A stretch of 64,000 bases of DNA from CAYPHY01 sp964410625 (lineage in GTDB: Bacteria > Chloroflexota > Anaerolineae > Promineifilales > Promineifilaceae), in assembly GCA_964410625.1 (NCBI GenBank), contig CAYPHY010000004.1:124001-188000 (forward strand), given 5' to 3'. The position numbers and the translations under genes were made by a program. Under the pieces are notes generated by a model, which saw nothing but the letters and a program-made list of their open reading frames with translations, had not been told where the DNA came from and ran no database searches. Of this stretch, positions 8,519 through 18,356 are shown in pieces. Each line of letters opens with the position of its first letter. The first letter of the stretch is position 1.

Positions 8519-11500
8519 TTAAGTTAAAAGCGAAACCTGGCGTATTAGCGTCTCCAGGTCAGGCAGATCCGCCCCAACCACGTCGGGCAACGCTGGCAAA
8601 GGAGGGGGAGCGGGGAGGGTTTCGCCGGTCAATGCTTCGTAGCGGCGACGATAGGTGAGATTAGGCGTCTGGGCATAGAGGTGGCGATACAGATCGGCCG
8701 CGTTTTGGCGTGCGTCCTCTCGTTGGTTATCCAATCGCCATATCTCATAGTGGACGGCCGCCTGTTCCTGCTCGGCCGTGGCTGTCTGTCCCAATGACTC
8801 GAATTGCTTGATGGCTTCGAGAACGTTCAGCCGTTGCTGAACCACCGCCAAGCGAATAGACAGCCGTTGGGCAAAGAAGTGGGCATTTTGGTTGACTCCA
8901 GCCGCCAACGCCAAGCCTTCCTGGCAAAGGAGCTCGGCTTCGTCATACCGGTTTTGTTCGAATAACGCGCTTGCTTTGGCAACCAGTTGCTCACATAAGT
9001 AATATTTCGCTTCCACGCTGCGCAGTAGGGGGATAGAAAGATCAAAGTAGTCCAACGCCTGTTCATACTCTCTTTCCGCCAGGGACAACTTGCCGATTTG
9101 ACCAATGGTGTCGGCGATGCTTTCCCTGCGGTCGAGCGCCAGATCAATCTGTAACGCCTGCCGGAAGCAAACGAGCGCTGCTGTATACGCGCCCGCCTTT
9201 GCGTACAATTTACCCATGTTGATGGCGACAGTCGCCACACCTGCTTTATCGTCAAGGGAATGGCGGTGTTGTAATGCCTGCTCATAACATTCCAACGCAC
9301 GCCGATAATCTCCCATGTCACGATAAGTATTACCAAGATTGCTTATGCTAACACCAAGCCATAATTTTTGACCCAGTTGCTGATGAATTCGGATGCTTTC
9401 GTTATAACCGGCTAATGCCTTTTCGTAATCGCGGCGGTCGTGGTACACATTGGCGATGTTGGCCGTCCAAATGGCGACGTTTGCTTGATTACCCAGTTCT
9501 CGGTCAATTTGCAGGGCTTCTTCGTAGCAGGCTAACGCCCGGTCAAATTCATCCATTTGCCAGAAGATGATTCCCATTGTGCCGATGATTCCGGCGATCC
9601 CTTTGCGCTCCCCAAGCGCTTCATAGGCAACCCGCGCCTGTTGCAACTCAGCCAATGCCTCCTGGAGCACTCCTTTGCGGCTGAGAAGCCTCGCTAATAG
9701 TGCCCGGTTGTGAGCCTGTAAACTGAGATCATCCAACCTCTCGGCCGCCGCTAACGCCTGCCGGTACATCGTTTCGGCTTCTATCCATTTGCCGGTGATC
9801 ACCCATACGTCGGCCAGCTTGTTTTTAACCTCAACAGCTCTTGTTGTTTCAGGAAGCAGCGCCAGAGCACGCTCAAAATAACGAACAGCTTCGTCATGGG
9901 CGAAAATAGCGGCTGCCTCTTCACCTGCAAGCGCCGTATAATGCCCTTCTTTGGCCGTATCCCCGGCCATTCCCCAATGGTAGGCCAGCACAGCGGCTTT
10001 GGCCCCGGCCGGTTCCAGGGCGCGAGCAACACGGCGATGGAGCAGTTCGCGACGGGCATGGCTCAGCTGCCCCATGACCGCCTCGCGCACCAGGTCGTGG
10101 TGGAAGTTATAACGGGTAGGCCTGGCATCCGCTTCCGCCTGGAGCAGACCACGCCGCAGACCCAGGTCAATAGCCTGTGCCGTTTCTTCTTCGCTTCGCG
10201 CACTGACTTGTTGGACTTCAGTAAGTTTTGCCGAACTGTGAAAGATGGAAAGGGCCTCAACGACCTGGCGGCCGCTGTGGGACAGGTTCGCCAGGCGGTG
10301 GGCGATCAAATCACGGATGCTCGACGGAACCGGCATTTCGGCCGGGAGTTGGCTTGTTCCGGCTAGCTCACGCAAGACCTCGGTGATAAACAGGGGATTA
10401 CCGCCGGTCGAACGGGCGATCAGATCGATCGCCGTCAGCCGTTGCGCCTCTTGCAAGGTAGGCCACAGTTGCGCGGCCAGGGCCTCAATGTCTGGGGTGG
10501 TTAACGGCCGCAACTCGATCCGTTGTGCTCCCAAACGCGCGAGATCATGCAACAACGTTTGTAATGCCGGATCGTCCTCCACTTCCTCGTAACGAAATGC
10601 ACCGATGAGCACGATGCCTGCTTGCCCAGCCCGGCGAGCCAGGAAATGGAAAAGCAGCAAACTGGTTTCGTCAGCCCATTGCAGATCGTCAATAAATAGA
10701 ACCGGCGGACGATTGGGAACGGCCGAAGTGCCAAGAAACTCATAAATAGCCGTGAACATGTGCTCCAATTCGCCGCTTTGACCATCGGCCGTGGGGGGTG
10801 CAGCAAAACCACGGCTCAGCCGCCGTGCCAGACCGGGCAGTAGGCGCGTTAGGTAATCGCAGACGAAAGGGGACAAATCGGCCAATTCCGATTCCCTCAT
10901 CATTGATAGCTTTGTTTCCAGCAGGTCAATCCAGGGATGGTAAGGCAGGACCTGATTGGATTCATAGCAACGGCCGATCTGAAAGCCACCGTCCCCGAGT
11001 GATCGCCCAAATTCCTGCAAAAGCCGTGTTTTGCCACCACCCGCTTCGGCGGCAACCAGCACAACACGCCCTTGCCCCTGCTGTGCGGCCTGCCAGATTT
11101 CACCTAGCTGAGCCAACTCTGCCTGGCGTCCGACAAAATCGGCAGATAAGGCCAAAACAGGAGCAACGACCGGCGTTGCTACTCTCCAGGCAGGTAAGCG
11201 ACCGGTGATCACTTCCTCGTATAACGCCTGCAACTCCGGCGTTGGCTCCACAGCCAACTCGCGCCGCAATAGCTCGCGAATAAACGCAAACTGGGCCACG
11301 GCTGCTTCCCGGCGGCCGGTCTGGGCATAGAGCCAGATCAACCGGGCGTGGGCTGCTTCTAAGAGTGGGTTGCTTTGCACCAGTTGCCGAGCATGGCTGA
11401 TAGCAGCGTCAAAGGACTCCCGACCCGTCAGGCGGGTCACAATCTCCATCAACCCCCGCTCGTAAAGCTGGCGCATTCGCGCGCGCTCTCCCAGCAACCA

Positions 11501-11941
11501 TAACTCGAACTCGGCCGCATCAGGCAGCGCCAGACCTTCCAGGAACTCGCCCCGGTAAAGGGCGACGGCCGACTCGATGATCGGCAAAGGTTGCTGGCTC
11601 AAATCCTGTTGCAGTACACGCTCAAACTCCAGGCTATCTACCCAGGCTGCCTGGTGGTTCAGGGATACATAGTCGTCCTGGGTACGGAGTATAAATGGGC
11701 CAACTTGTGTACGAATACGGCTTAGCAGCAATCGCAACGCGCGCAATGGCGCGGCCGCTTCCTGGCAGAAGAGGTTGGCCAATGCCTCGCGATGGTGCAT
11801 TTGAGTGGTGGCAGCGAGATAGGCCAGAAGCGCTCTGGGTTTACGGCGAAGCAGCGCTTGCGCCTGTTTTTCCTTCGTGTCACCAAGTAGGGCCTCGACC
11901 GGTCCTAACAAGAAAACAGATACTTGATCACCGGCGTTCAT
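8519..11941 (-). CDS. BTAD-AAA ATPase-TPR transcriptional regulator (SARP/MalT-like)
   Basis: A 1140-residue signal-integrating regulator. The N-terminus (VSVFLLGPVEALLGD) resembles the winged-helix DNA-binding domain of SARP proteins, followed by a bacterial transcriptional activation domain (about 90-245, with 'AHARLIWLYAQTGRREAAV'). A STAND-type ATPase then carries Walker A AAEAGGGKTRLL near residue 300 and Walker B 'VLFIDDLQWAD' near 420. The C-terminal half (about 640-1090) is a run of tetratricopeptide repeats such as 'ALACYEEALQIDRELGN', typical of ligand- or partner-sensing platforms. The family is known to activate target genes upon effector-driven ATPase switching. Its targets cannot be told from the sequence; the adjacent rhodanese is the only same-strand gene close downstream. 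Confidence 0.88.
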   Translation of the reverse strand: MNAGDQVSVFLLGPVEALLGDTKEKQAQALLRRKPRALLAYLAATTQMHHREALANLFCQEAAAPLRALRLLLSRIRTQVGPFILRTQDDYVSLNHQAAWVDSLEFERVLQQDLSQQPLPIIESAVALYRGEFLEGLALPDAAEFELWLLGERARMRQLYERGLMEIVTRLTGRESFDAAISHARQLVQSNPLLEAAHARLIWLYAQTGRREAAVAQFAFIRELLRRELAVEPTPELQALYEEVITGRLPAWRVATPVVAPVLALSADFVGRQAELAQLGEIWQAAQQGQGRVVLVAAEAGGGKTRLLQEFGRSLGDGGFQIGRCYESNQVLPYHPWIDLLETKLSMMRESELADLSPFVCDYLTRLLPGLARRLSRGFAAPPTADGQSGELEHMFTAIYEFLGTSAVPNRPPVLFIDDLQWADETSLLLFHFLARRAGQAGIVLIGAFRYEEVEDDPALQTLLHDLARLGAQRIELRPLTTPDIEALAAQLWPTLQEAQRLTAIDLIARSTGGNPLFITEVLRELAGTSQLPAEMPVPSSIRDLIAHRLANLSHSGRQVVEALSIFHSSAKLTEVQQVSARSEEETAQAIDLGLRRGLLQAEADARPTRYNFHHDLVREAVMGQLSHARRELLHRRVARALEPAGAKAAVLAYHWGMAGDTAKEGHYTALAGEEAAAIFAHDEAVRYFERALALLPETTRAVEVKNKLADVWVITGKWIEAETMYRQALAAAERLDDLSLQAHNRALLARLLSRKGVLQEALAELQQARVAYEALGERKGIAGIIGTMGIIFWQMDEFDRALACYEEALQIDRELGNQANVAIWTANIANVYHDRRDYEKALAGYNESIRIHQQLGQKLWLGVSISNLGNTYRDMGDYRRALECYEQALQHRHSLDDKAGVATVAINMGKLYAKAGAYTAALVCFRQALQIDLALDRRESIADTIGQIGKLSLAEREYEQALDYFDLSIPLLRSVEAKYYLCEQLVAKASALFEQNRYDEAELLCQEGLALAAGVNQNAHFFAQRLSIRLAVVQQRLNVLEAIKQFESLGQTATAEQEQAAVHYEIWRLDNQREDARQNAADLYRHLYAQTPNLTYRRRYEALTGETLPAPPPLPALPDVVGADLPDLETLIRQVSLLT

Positions 11942-12007
11942 AGCCCAGAGGACTCCATTTGCTACCGTCGCAATAAGGCATCCATGAGTAACCTATGGGT
12001 GGATTGT

Positions 12008-12556
12008 TTAACGCCAATCGAAGCGGTAGCGCACACCCTTTGGCGTGGTAAATTCGCGCCAGCCGTACTGGCGCAGCGTGACGTCGGTGCGACGGCCGAA
12101 ATCACGCATCCGCTGGCCGATCTCCCCAGAGGCAAAGTCAGCCGCGCGGTTAAAAATCTCGGCCGGCTCTAGCTCCAGCCGCCGGGCGCAATGGTGAAAA
12201 ATAGCCAACGCCACCTCGACATTGCGCTTTTCCGGTATCTCATAGTTGGCAATGGCCGCCCCCACCAGCCCGGAGAGCAACTTCGCTTCAGAACCATTGC
12301 GGACGCTCAAGGTGGCTGCACGGTGGCCGTAAATCCCGAACAGTGAACGTTGTTCCACCGTCAGCCGCGCCTGGAAACGCTCCCGTTCGGCCGGTTTCGC
12401 GGCCATGAACTGCTCAACCATCCCCTCCAATCGCACATCATCGGCCGAGGGGATCGGCTGGCGATAGTAGTCAATCACCTGCATTTGTTGCAAATGCCGT
12501 TCCGCTTCCTCCATGAAAACGAGGAAGGAATGGCCGTTTTGAGATACAGTGTCCAT
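12008..12556 (-). CDS. Hypothetical protein, 182 residues
   Basis: I do not recognise this protein. It is soluble, mostly helical in appearance, with no signal peptide or membrane segment. The middle contains 'FGIYGHRAATLSVRNGSE', the second half has a Cys-His pair in 'IFHHCARRLELEP', and the C-terminus is basic and aromatic (TPKGVRYRFDWR). The gene lies between gpmI and the BTAD regulator on the same strand, 66 bases before the latter and separated from gpmI by a palindromic repeat. The coding strand shows the same frequent CGGCCG hexamers as its neighbours, which supports it being a resident gene. No clear ribosome-binding site precedes the ATG at 12556, so the start is uncertain; an internal ATG 14 codons in is an alternative. 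Confidence 0.6.
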   Translation of the reverse strand: MDTVSQNGHSFLVFMEEAERHLQQMQVIDYYRQPIPSADDVRLEGMVEQFMAAKPAERERFQARLTVEQRSLFGIYGHRAATLSVRNGSEAKLLSGLVGAAIANYEIPEKRNVEVALAIFHHCARRLELEPAEIFNRAADFASGEIGQRMRDFGRRTDVTLRQYGWREFTTPKGVRYRFDWR

Positions 12557-12574
12557 AGGATTTTTGCCGTCGTT

Positions 12575-12609
12575 TAGAAACCAGGTTTCTTGAAGAAACC
12601 TGGTTTCTA
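12575..12609. repeat. Paired AGAAACC/GGTTTCT palindromes
   Basis: TAGAAACCAGGTTTCT (12575-12590) and AGAAACCTGGTTTCTA (12594-12609) are inverted copies separated by three bases, so they can fold together into a long stem. The element fills the gap between the gpmI stop and the start of the downstream unknown gene. Confidence 0.8.
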
Positions 12610-12615
12610 GTGGGT

Positions 12616-14172
12616 CTAGTGGGATTGAATCAAACTGCGGCCGGTCATCTCCTCGGCCAGGTCAAGCCCCATCAGGTGCAGAATGGTTGGGGCGACATCG
12701 GCGAGTATTCCGCGCGGCCGCAGGTCATAGTATTGGTCACCAATGACAAAGAGTGAAACGGGTTGGGTGGTGTGATACGTATGGGGATTACCGGTGGTCT
12801 CGTCAACCATCCGCTCGCAGTTGCCATGATCGGCCGTCACAATCGCCACACCCCCTTTCGCCCGGATCGCCTCCACCAGCCGCCCGGCGCAAGCGTCCAC
12901 CGTCTCCACCGCCTTGATCGCTGCCTCCAGTACACCGGTATGCCCAACCATATCGGGGTTGGCATAGTTGACCAGGATAAAATCATCATCCTCCGCTTGC
13001 AATCGCGCCAACAACGCTTCGGTCAGCGGTTCCGCGCTCATTTCCGGTTGCAAATCATAGGTTGCCACCTTCGGCGATGGTTCCAGATGTCGCTCTTCAC
13101 CCTCGAAGACCTGTTCACGGCCGCCATTAAAAAAGTAGGTCACATGGGCATACTTCTCCGTCTCGGCCGCATGGAACTGGCGCAATCCCGCCTTGCTGAT
13201 CACCTCCGCCACTGGATTGGTGACGTCCACATCGGGATAGAGCACACGCACCGGAAAATCCGCCTCATAGCTGGTCATCGTCAAAATGTCCAGGTCGGGG
13301 ATAAAGTCGCGGGGGAAGCCGTCAAAATCGGGATAGGCAAAACTCCTGACGATCTGGCGCATCCGGTCAGCGCGAAAGTTGAAGAAGATCAGCGCGTCCC
13401 CCGGCTCGATCAACACATTCCGCTCGCCCACATCAATCGCCACCGGCCAGACAAACTCATCCGTAACCCCCGCCTCATACGAAGCAGATAAGGCCGCGCT
13501 GGCCGATGGGGCGGTACGGGGCGATTCACCCTCGGCCGCATACCCCTGATGCAAAGCGATCACCCGATAGCCCAACTCCGTTCGCGGCCACCGTTTGTCG
13601 CGGTCCATCGTGTAATAACGGCCGCTGACCGAGGCCACAGTCCCCGGATGTTGCTGTAAATACGCCTCCAGCTCTTGAGCATAGCCCAGGCCGCTTTCCG
13701 GTGGCGTGTCACGGCCGTCGGTGATCAGGTGGATGATCGGCGCGACGCCTTGCTCGGCCGCCAGTCGCAAAATCGCATATAGATGGTTGCTATGGCTATG
13801 CACGCCCCCCTCGCCCAACAAGCCGATCACATGCAACTTTTTTCCCCGTAGCCGCACGCGATTGATCGCATCTAGCAATGTCTCATTTTGGAAGAAACTC
13901 CCCTCGCGAATCGCCAGGTTGATGCGCGTCAGGTCTTGATAGACGATCCGCCCCGCTCCCAGATTCAGATGGCCGACCTCTGAGTTGCCCATTTGTCCTT
14001 CGGGCAAACCTACTGCCTCCCCCGATGCATCAAGGATGCTCCGCTCCCCCTCTCGCATCCAGCGATCATAATTCGGCGTATTCCCCTGCACCACGGCGTT
14101 ACCATGCGCCATTTCGCGAATACCCCAGCCATCCAAAATAATTAGAGCCACAGGTTTATATGCTTTCATCAT
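12616..14172 (-). CDS. gpmI: 2,3-bisphosphoglycerate-independent phosphoglycerate mutase
   Basis: A cytoplasmic glycolytic enzyme that interconverts 3- and 2-phosphoglycerate without a bisphosphoglycerate cofactor, using two Mn/Zn ions. The length of 518 residues is normal for the family. Visible landmarks are the N-terminal metal-binding 'ILDGWG' (Asp14), the catalytic serine in 'GQMGNSEVGHLNLG' (Ser64), 'HLITDGRDTPPESG' of the transferase insert, 'FNFRADRMRQI', and the C-terminal metal-binding 'VTADHGNCE'. Two adjacent ATG codons start the frame, with AGGG directly before the first; which one is used cannot be decided. The gene is followed by an AGAAACC palindrome rather than a U-tract terminator. 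It lies upstream of an unknown gene on the same strand and has no other glycolytic neighbours. Confidence 0.97.
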   Translation of the reverse strand: MMKAYKPVALIILDGWGIREMAHGNAVVQGNTPNYDRWMREGERSILDASGEAVGLPEGQMGNSEVGHLNLGAGRIVYQDLTRINLAIREGSFFQNETLLDAINRVRLRGKKLHVIGLLGEGGVHSHSNHLYAILRLAAEQGVAPIIHLITDGRDTPPESGLGYAQELEAYLQQHPGTVASVSGRYYTMDRDKRWPRTELGYRVIALHQGYAAEGESPRTAPSASAALSASYEAGVTDEFVWPVAIDVGERNVLIEPGDALIFFNFRADRMRQIVRSFAYPDFDGFPRDFIPDLDILTMTSYEADFPVRVLYPDVDVTNPVAEVISKAGLRQFHAAETEKYAHVTYFFNGGREQVFEGEERHLEPSPKVATYDLQPEMSAEPLTEALLARLQAEDDDFILVNYANPDMVGHTGVLEAAIKAVETVDACAGRLVEAIRAKGGVAIVTADHGNCERMVDETTGNPHTYHTTQPVSLFVIGDQYYDLRPRGILADVAPTILHLMGLDLAEEMTGRSLIQSH

Positions 14173-14217
14173 CCCTACATTCTAATCTTAAGCTGCGCGA
14201 CGTGCCACCCCAGAGCA

Positions 14218-14250
14218 ATAAAAAACGGCAGGCGATCTGCCTGCCGTCCC
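14218..14250 (-). terminator. Rho-independent terminator after tRNA-Asn
   Basis: A perfect 9-base stem (ACGGCAGGC at 14225-14233 with 14239-14247, five-base loop) is followed on the minus strand by a U-run, thirteen bases past the tRNA 3' end. A T-rich stretch also follows on the plus strand, so it could act in both directions. Confidence 0.85.
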
Positions 14251-14262
14251 TTTCTTTTTTTG

Positions 14263-14334
14263 CTCCTCAGGTTGGACTCGAACCAACAACCCTGCGGTTA
14301 ACAGCCGCATGCTCTGCCATTGAGCTACTGAGGA
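14263..14334 (-). tRNA. tRNA-Asn(GTT)
   Basis: Read on the minus strand, the 72-base gene folds as a full cloverleaf: acceptor arms TCCTCAG / CTGAGGA, D-stem GCTC/GAGC, anticodon stem TGCGG/CCGCA with loop CTGTTAA (anticodon GTT), and T-arm GTTGG-TTCGAGT-CCAAC. The discriminator base is G. The CCA end is not encoded, so it must be added by a nucleotidyltransferase. It is a single tRNA, followed at once by an intrinsic terminator. Confidence 0.97.
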
Positions 14335-14489
14335 CAGTCGAATGAGCATTATAGCAAAGCAGCGTGGAGTGTCAAGGCTGATTTTGTGTTCTGTTCCAAC
14401 TAAATGTGCGGTAAAACGGAGCGGTTAAGCGTTACGCAGATTATCGCGGACAGTTCGCGGATTGACGTGGATTTTCAGCCCACAACTGT

Positions 14490-16523
14490 TTACTCGTCCA
14501 GGAGAATGGCATCGGCCGCCCGCGCACACATATCGCCTATCTCATCGCAGTTTGTCACCAACAACCGGCGGCCGTCCCCTCGCGTATAAGCACCAACCTG
14601 GAAGACTCGTTCACCCTGGCTCTCGGCTGTTTCCATCGTCAACGGCAACAAATGGCGTTGTAAAAAGCGATCACCGGGCAGGAGCGTGGTCGCCGCTGCG
14701 TCTAGGCCGTCGTGCTGTGTAACGATCTGGCCTGTGCTGTCTAGCTGATGAGCGAACAAGGAGAGGTCGGCCGGTAAAATTCCTTCCACCTGCCAATAGG
14801 TAACAATTGTTATCAGGCCATCCTCTACCGGCAATAGGGCATAGCCCAGAAGGGTCAGGTGTTGTCCCAAACGCCCACCACTACCTTCCAGAGCGACGGC
14901 CGGTTGGTCGGGTAAATGGTAGGCGGCAAAGGAGGGCGAATCTTGGCTGCGATAAACGGGCTGGTTCGGTATACCAGCTAATGACATCAAATCTGCGTCC
15001 AGCGGCGCGTATTCCGGTACGTAAATGTGGTTGGTTTGGGTGGCTTCCTGGCCAGCGGGCCAGACAACGGCCCCGGCTACACCGGCCCCTGTTTGCACCC
15101 AACGCGCGGCCGTTTGGCGGCCGACGGTACGCCGGAAGGAATCAGCATCAATCGGCTCAAAAAACACCTCTGCCAGCACTGGCACACTGCTGCCTTGGGC
15201 TTGCCAGTAACGACCGATCTCCTGCAACACTGACTGATAGCGAAGGCGGGTTTCCGGGTCAGCAGGCCAGCGAAGAAAGCCATCGGCCGTCGTTCGCCAA
15301 ATGTTCAGAATTAAGAGAACAACCAGCAAAATAGCCATACTGCTACGGGCAACAGTCGTTTGCAGCAACGATTTGAGTCGCTGTGCCACACTTGCACGCG
15401 GCCGATGGCCTGTAGGGGCCTCAGTCGTTGATGATTTTGCAATCGCTACCACGAACTGCACTGCCAGCCCCGGCAAAAGGTAGATCACCGGCATCGCGCC
15501 GACCAGACGTACCGTACTGGGGGCGTCCGGCGTGACGGCACTGGGGATGAGGGCAATCGCCAGCCAGAGAAGCAAGAAAGCGTAGCGCGGCCGCCGCCAG
15601 CGAACAATCGCCAGCAGCAGGCCACCATAAAAGAGAATGGCCGTTAGCGGATCAAACAGCGGCCGTCCCGGCAGCGTATACGTCCAGCGCGGATCACCGG
15701 TAAAGCTAAAAACCCCCAACGTCGCCGCCGTCATCTCCAGCACCGGCCGGGGATCGCCCTGGCGCAATGCCTGCAATGGGCCGCCAAGCTGCTCCACCCG
15801 CTGCTGCAAGTCGGGGTTTGTCCACAAGACATAGCCAAGTGGTAGGCAAACCAGCACGGCCACAAAGAAGATGATCAACGCCGCCCGAATTTGCGCCCGG
15901 TATTGCCGGTGTTGAGTGTTGTCGCCGGAGTGCCGCTGAAACAGCCACCAGTAGAGAGCAAAAAGCAAGGGTAAGGCCAACAGAACGCGCGCGGCCGTAT
16001 AGCTATAAAGCGTTAACCCCAGCAACAGACCGGCCAGCCACGGCCGTCGCTGCCAGAAAATAACAGCAAGCGTGAGTAAGACCGGTTCGAGGATCGGCCG
16101 GATACCAATGCGACTGAAGATAATCGGCCACCAACTCACTGCCAGTCCCAACCCGGCAACCAGCGCAGGAACTGAGCCAAAATCACGCCGCGCCCAGCGC
16201 ATCGTCAGGGCAACGAGCAACAAGCCCAGAAACGCGGCCGGTAAACGAATGGAGAGAATATTGTCACCCAACAACGCCTGGAAGGGGACAGCATAGTAAT
16301 GATACAGCGGCTCATGGCCATAGCCATGATGGAAGAAAAGGGCGTGTTCCCCCCCGCGAATAAACAGCGCGATGTCGGCATCCAGCACTTCATCCTGTGC
16401 CAAACCAGGGGGCACATCGGCCAACCAGAGGAGGCGAAAGGCGGCGGCCAACAGCAATACGGCCGTCGCCACCAACAACCATCCCCGCCAATGCGCTCTT
16501 GTCGCCCGATTATTGAGCGTCAT
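14490..16523 (-). CDS. GT39-family-like membrane glycosyltransferase (ArnT/PMT superfamily)
   Basis: A polytopic membrane protein (677 residues) of the GT-C superfamily, which moves sugars from lipid-phosphate donors outside the membrane. The N-terminus has a hydrophobic segment, then the acidic first extracytoplasmic loop 'PPGLAQDEVLDAD' where the catalytic Asp-Glu of this fold lies. At least ten further hydrophobic segments run to about residue 420. A soluble C-terminal domain (about 440-677) contains beta-rich 'GRLGQHLTLLGYALLPVED', which may bind an acceptor or substrate. GTG at 16526 and ATG at 16523 are both possible starts; I use the ATG, which overlaps the upstream stop as TGATG, with GAGGAGAGGG upstream. 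Tight overlap means it is translated together with the next gene. The acceptor is unknown. Confidence 0.82.
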   Translation of the reverse strand: MTLNNRATRAHWRGWLLVATAVLLLAAAFRLLWLADVPPGLAQDEVLDADIALFIRGGEHALFFHHGYGHEPLYHYYAVPFQALLGDNILSIRLPAAFLGLLLVALTMRWARRDFGSVPALVAGLGLAVSWWPIIFSRIGIRPILEPVLLTLAVIFWQRRPWLAGLLLGLTLYSYTAARVLLALPLLFALYWWLFQRHSGDNTQHRQYRAQIRAALIIFFVAVLVCLPLGYVLWTNPDLQQRVEQLGGPLQALRQGDPRPVLEMTAATLGVFSFTGDPRWTYTLPGRPLFDPLTAILFYGGLLLAIVRWRRPRYAFLLLWLAIALIPSAVTPDAPSTVRLVGAMPVIYLLPGLAVQFVVAIAKSSTTEAPTGHRPRASVAQRLKSLLQTTVARSSMAILLVVLLILNIWRTTADGFLRWPADPETRLRYQSVLQEIGRYWQAQGSSVPVLAEVFFEPIDADSFRRTVGRQTAARWVQTGAGVAGAVVWPAGQEATQTNHIYVPEYAPLDADLMSLAGIPNQPVYRSQDSPSFAAYHLPDQPAVALEGSGGRLGQHLTLLGYALLPVEDGLITIVTYWQVEGILPADLSLFAHQLDSTGQIVTQHDGLDAAATTLLPGDRFLQRHLLPLTMETAESQGERVFQVGAYTRGDGRRLLVTNCDEIGDMCARAADAILLDE

Positions 16524-18271
16524 CACGGAGCAACCCTCTCCTCTTCTCGCAGATCGTAGATCAGGATGGAGTAACCAATGCGGCCGTCTGGCTCATGCGC
16601 CCGGAACCAGGAAAACACCGTCTTTTCCTCCTCGCGCAGCGGCAACTCGCGCAAGTTGGTCACGCTAATCGCATACACCCCTGGCTCCGGTTGTTGGCGG
16701 TCAAAAGGGAGATCCCACCAGCGGCGAAAAAACTCGTCGCGGCCGATCCCCGGCAACGGTGTGTAAGCGATGCCATAGTAAGCCGGATCGGCCGTGCCAA
16801 ACCAGGCCAGATTGACCGCTTCCACCTGCTCCGCAGCCATCCATCGCCGTAAACGCAACAAATCCTGCCCCCAATCCACATTGCTATCCACCAGGATATG
16901 ATAGCCGTTTGCTGGCCCACCGGCCGCCAGGTTAAAGAAGCTGAGATAGTGCGGATGAATCCACAGGGTGGTGGTTAGCAACAGGAGAACGGCCGCCGAG
17001 CCAATGACTTTCCCCAGACGAGTTGACGGTATGCGCGGAGTTAAGCGCTTCGGCCAATGCAATTGTGAGCTACCCAACCCGGCAATCAGCAACAGCAAAT
17101 TGGGCATCATCGGCAATAGATGGCGATAGCCGATGTTTAAGGCACTTTGCAAGGTAGCGAGAAAAAACCACAACGCGGGGATGAGCAAGAACAAGGCTTT
17201 GCGGCGTGTTGCCGGTCCACGCACCAACAAAACAAGGGCAACGGGCAGCAGCAACCACACCACCAGCGGCGTCTTGACCAGAAAGGCTATCGGGAAGTAT
17301 GCCAGAAAGCCCTCTTCGGAGAATTGGCCCAAGAGGAAGGTTTGCGAACGGCCGCCGCTGCTCAAAAGCGTGATCTGCTCGATCCCGGCCCAAAAGGTAG
17401 GCATTGGCCCCTGCCACTCATTCAACGCCACCAGTTGTGGCGAAACAAAAGCGAACGGTCGCCACTCAAGACCGTAGAGCAACCAGACAACAAGGAGTCC
17501 AACCACGCCTGCCCCCGCCAGTTGCAATAAACGCTTGAGGGCGGCCGTAATCATCCCCATCCCGTTATCCGCTGGATAAAGGGGCAGGACAGCCAGCAAA
17601 ACCCAGGCAGGGATAAATACCATCACCGAGAATTTGCTACCCATCGCCAACCCGACTGCCAGACCCGCCAACAGCCATCTACGCCATGACTGGCGGCCGT
17701 CCACCCAAAGCATCCACAAGGCAAAGAGGGCGAGAAAGGCAAACAGCGTGCCGCCTAAATCGGTGGTCGTGTAGCGGCCGTGGGCTAAGAGGTTTGGTTC
17801 AAAGAGGAGCAAACCCAACGCTATCAACGCCGGAGTTTGTCCCCACAAGCGACGGCCGAAATGATACCCAGCTAATCCAAGCCCCAAGGTCAGAAAGACA
17901 ATCGGCAGCCGGGCTAGGAAGATCATCCGCGTGGCGTCGTGGTTATATCTCCACAGCAGCAGGTCGGCAAACTCATACCAGCCCTCGCGCCGTTCCCAAC
18001 TGGGATGGTCGAACGGCATTTGCACATCAAGCAACGCCGACAACGGCAGTGCGCTCAACAGATTGACCAGCGGCGGATGTTCCAAACTGAAGCGGGGATC
18101 ACCGCTCTGCAACAAGGCCAGACCCCGCGCCAGGTGGTTCTGCTCATCCATCGTCGGACTGTCGGCGACGAGACTGTTCAGGGCAAGGAAGAAGAAAAGC
18201 AGAATAGCCAACACAGCCGCCCAAATGGGACGGCCGAAAAAGGAACGGGGTACAACTCTCGCTTCTACCAT
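16523..18271 (-). CDS. GT39-family-like membrane glycosyltransferase
   Basis: The upstream partner of the glycosyltransferase pair (582 residues). A first membrane segment (FGRPIWAAVLAILLFFFLAL) is followed by the acidic loop 'SPTMDEQNHLARG' and 'FSLEHPPLVNLLSALPL', a classic PMT_2/GT39 signature with catalytic Asp-Glu. Ten or more membrane helices follow. The C-terminal segment 'VDSNVDWGQDLLRLRRWM' is also seen in many family members as a conserved extracytoplasmic part. The stop overlaps the start of the second glycosyltransferase, so the two form one unit, probably making or trimming a cell-surface glycan or glycoprotein. The divergent gene beginning 86 bases away encodes a flippase-like protein, a plausible functional companion. 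No good ribosome-binding site is visible at 18271. Confidence 0.85.
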   Translation of the reverse strand: MVEARVVPRSFFGRPIWAAVLAILLFFFLALNSLVADSPTMDEQNHLARGLALLQSGDPRFSLEHPPLVNLLSALPLSALLDVQMPFDHPSWERREGWYEFADLLLWRYNHDATRMIFLARLPIVFLTLGLGLAGYHFGRRLWGQTPALIALGLLLFEPNLLAHGRYTTTDLGGTLFAFLALFALWMLWVDGRQSWRRWLLAGLAVGLAMGSKFSVMVFIPAWVLLAVLPLYPADNGMGMITAALKRLLQLAGAGVVGLLVVWLLYGLEWRPFAFVSPQLVALNEWQGPMPTFWAGIEQITLLSSGGRSQTFLLGQFSEEGFLAYFPIAFLVKTPLVVWLLLPVALVLLVRGPATRRKALFLLIPALWFFLATLQSALNIGYRHLLPMMPNLLLLIAGLGSSQLHWPKRLTPRIPSTRLGKVIGSAAVLLLLTTTLWIHPHYLSFFNLAAGGPANGYHILVDSNVDWGQDLLRLRRWMAAEQVEAVNLAWFGTADPAYYGIAYTPLPGIGRDEFFRRWWDLPFDRQQPEPGVYAISVTNLRELPLREEEKTVFSWFRAHEPDGRIGYSILIYDLREEERVAP

Positions 18272-18289
18272 ACCAGAGTGGATTATAAG

Positions 18290-18322
18290 AGAAACCAGGT
18301 TTTTTAGAAAAACCTGGTTTCT
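18290..18322. repeat. AGAAACC palindrome with 15-base stem in a divergent start region
   Basis: AGAAACCAGGTTTTT (18290-18304) pairs perfectly with 18308-18322 around a three-base loop. It lies between two divergent starts (18271 and 18357), so it cannot be a terminator for either gene; this argues that the family is a dispersed element rather than just termination signals. Confidence 0.8.
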
Positions 18323-18356
18323 GGGGCAGCGTGATACAATTCAGGCCGATAAATCT

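Noticed and set aside
17931..18356. 142-codon N-terminal extension of the flippase-like protein
   Set aside because: It is antisense to the glycosyltransferase gene and crosses a palindrome; the ATG at 18357 gives a normal family N-terminus.
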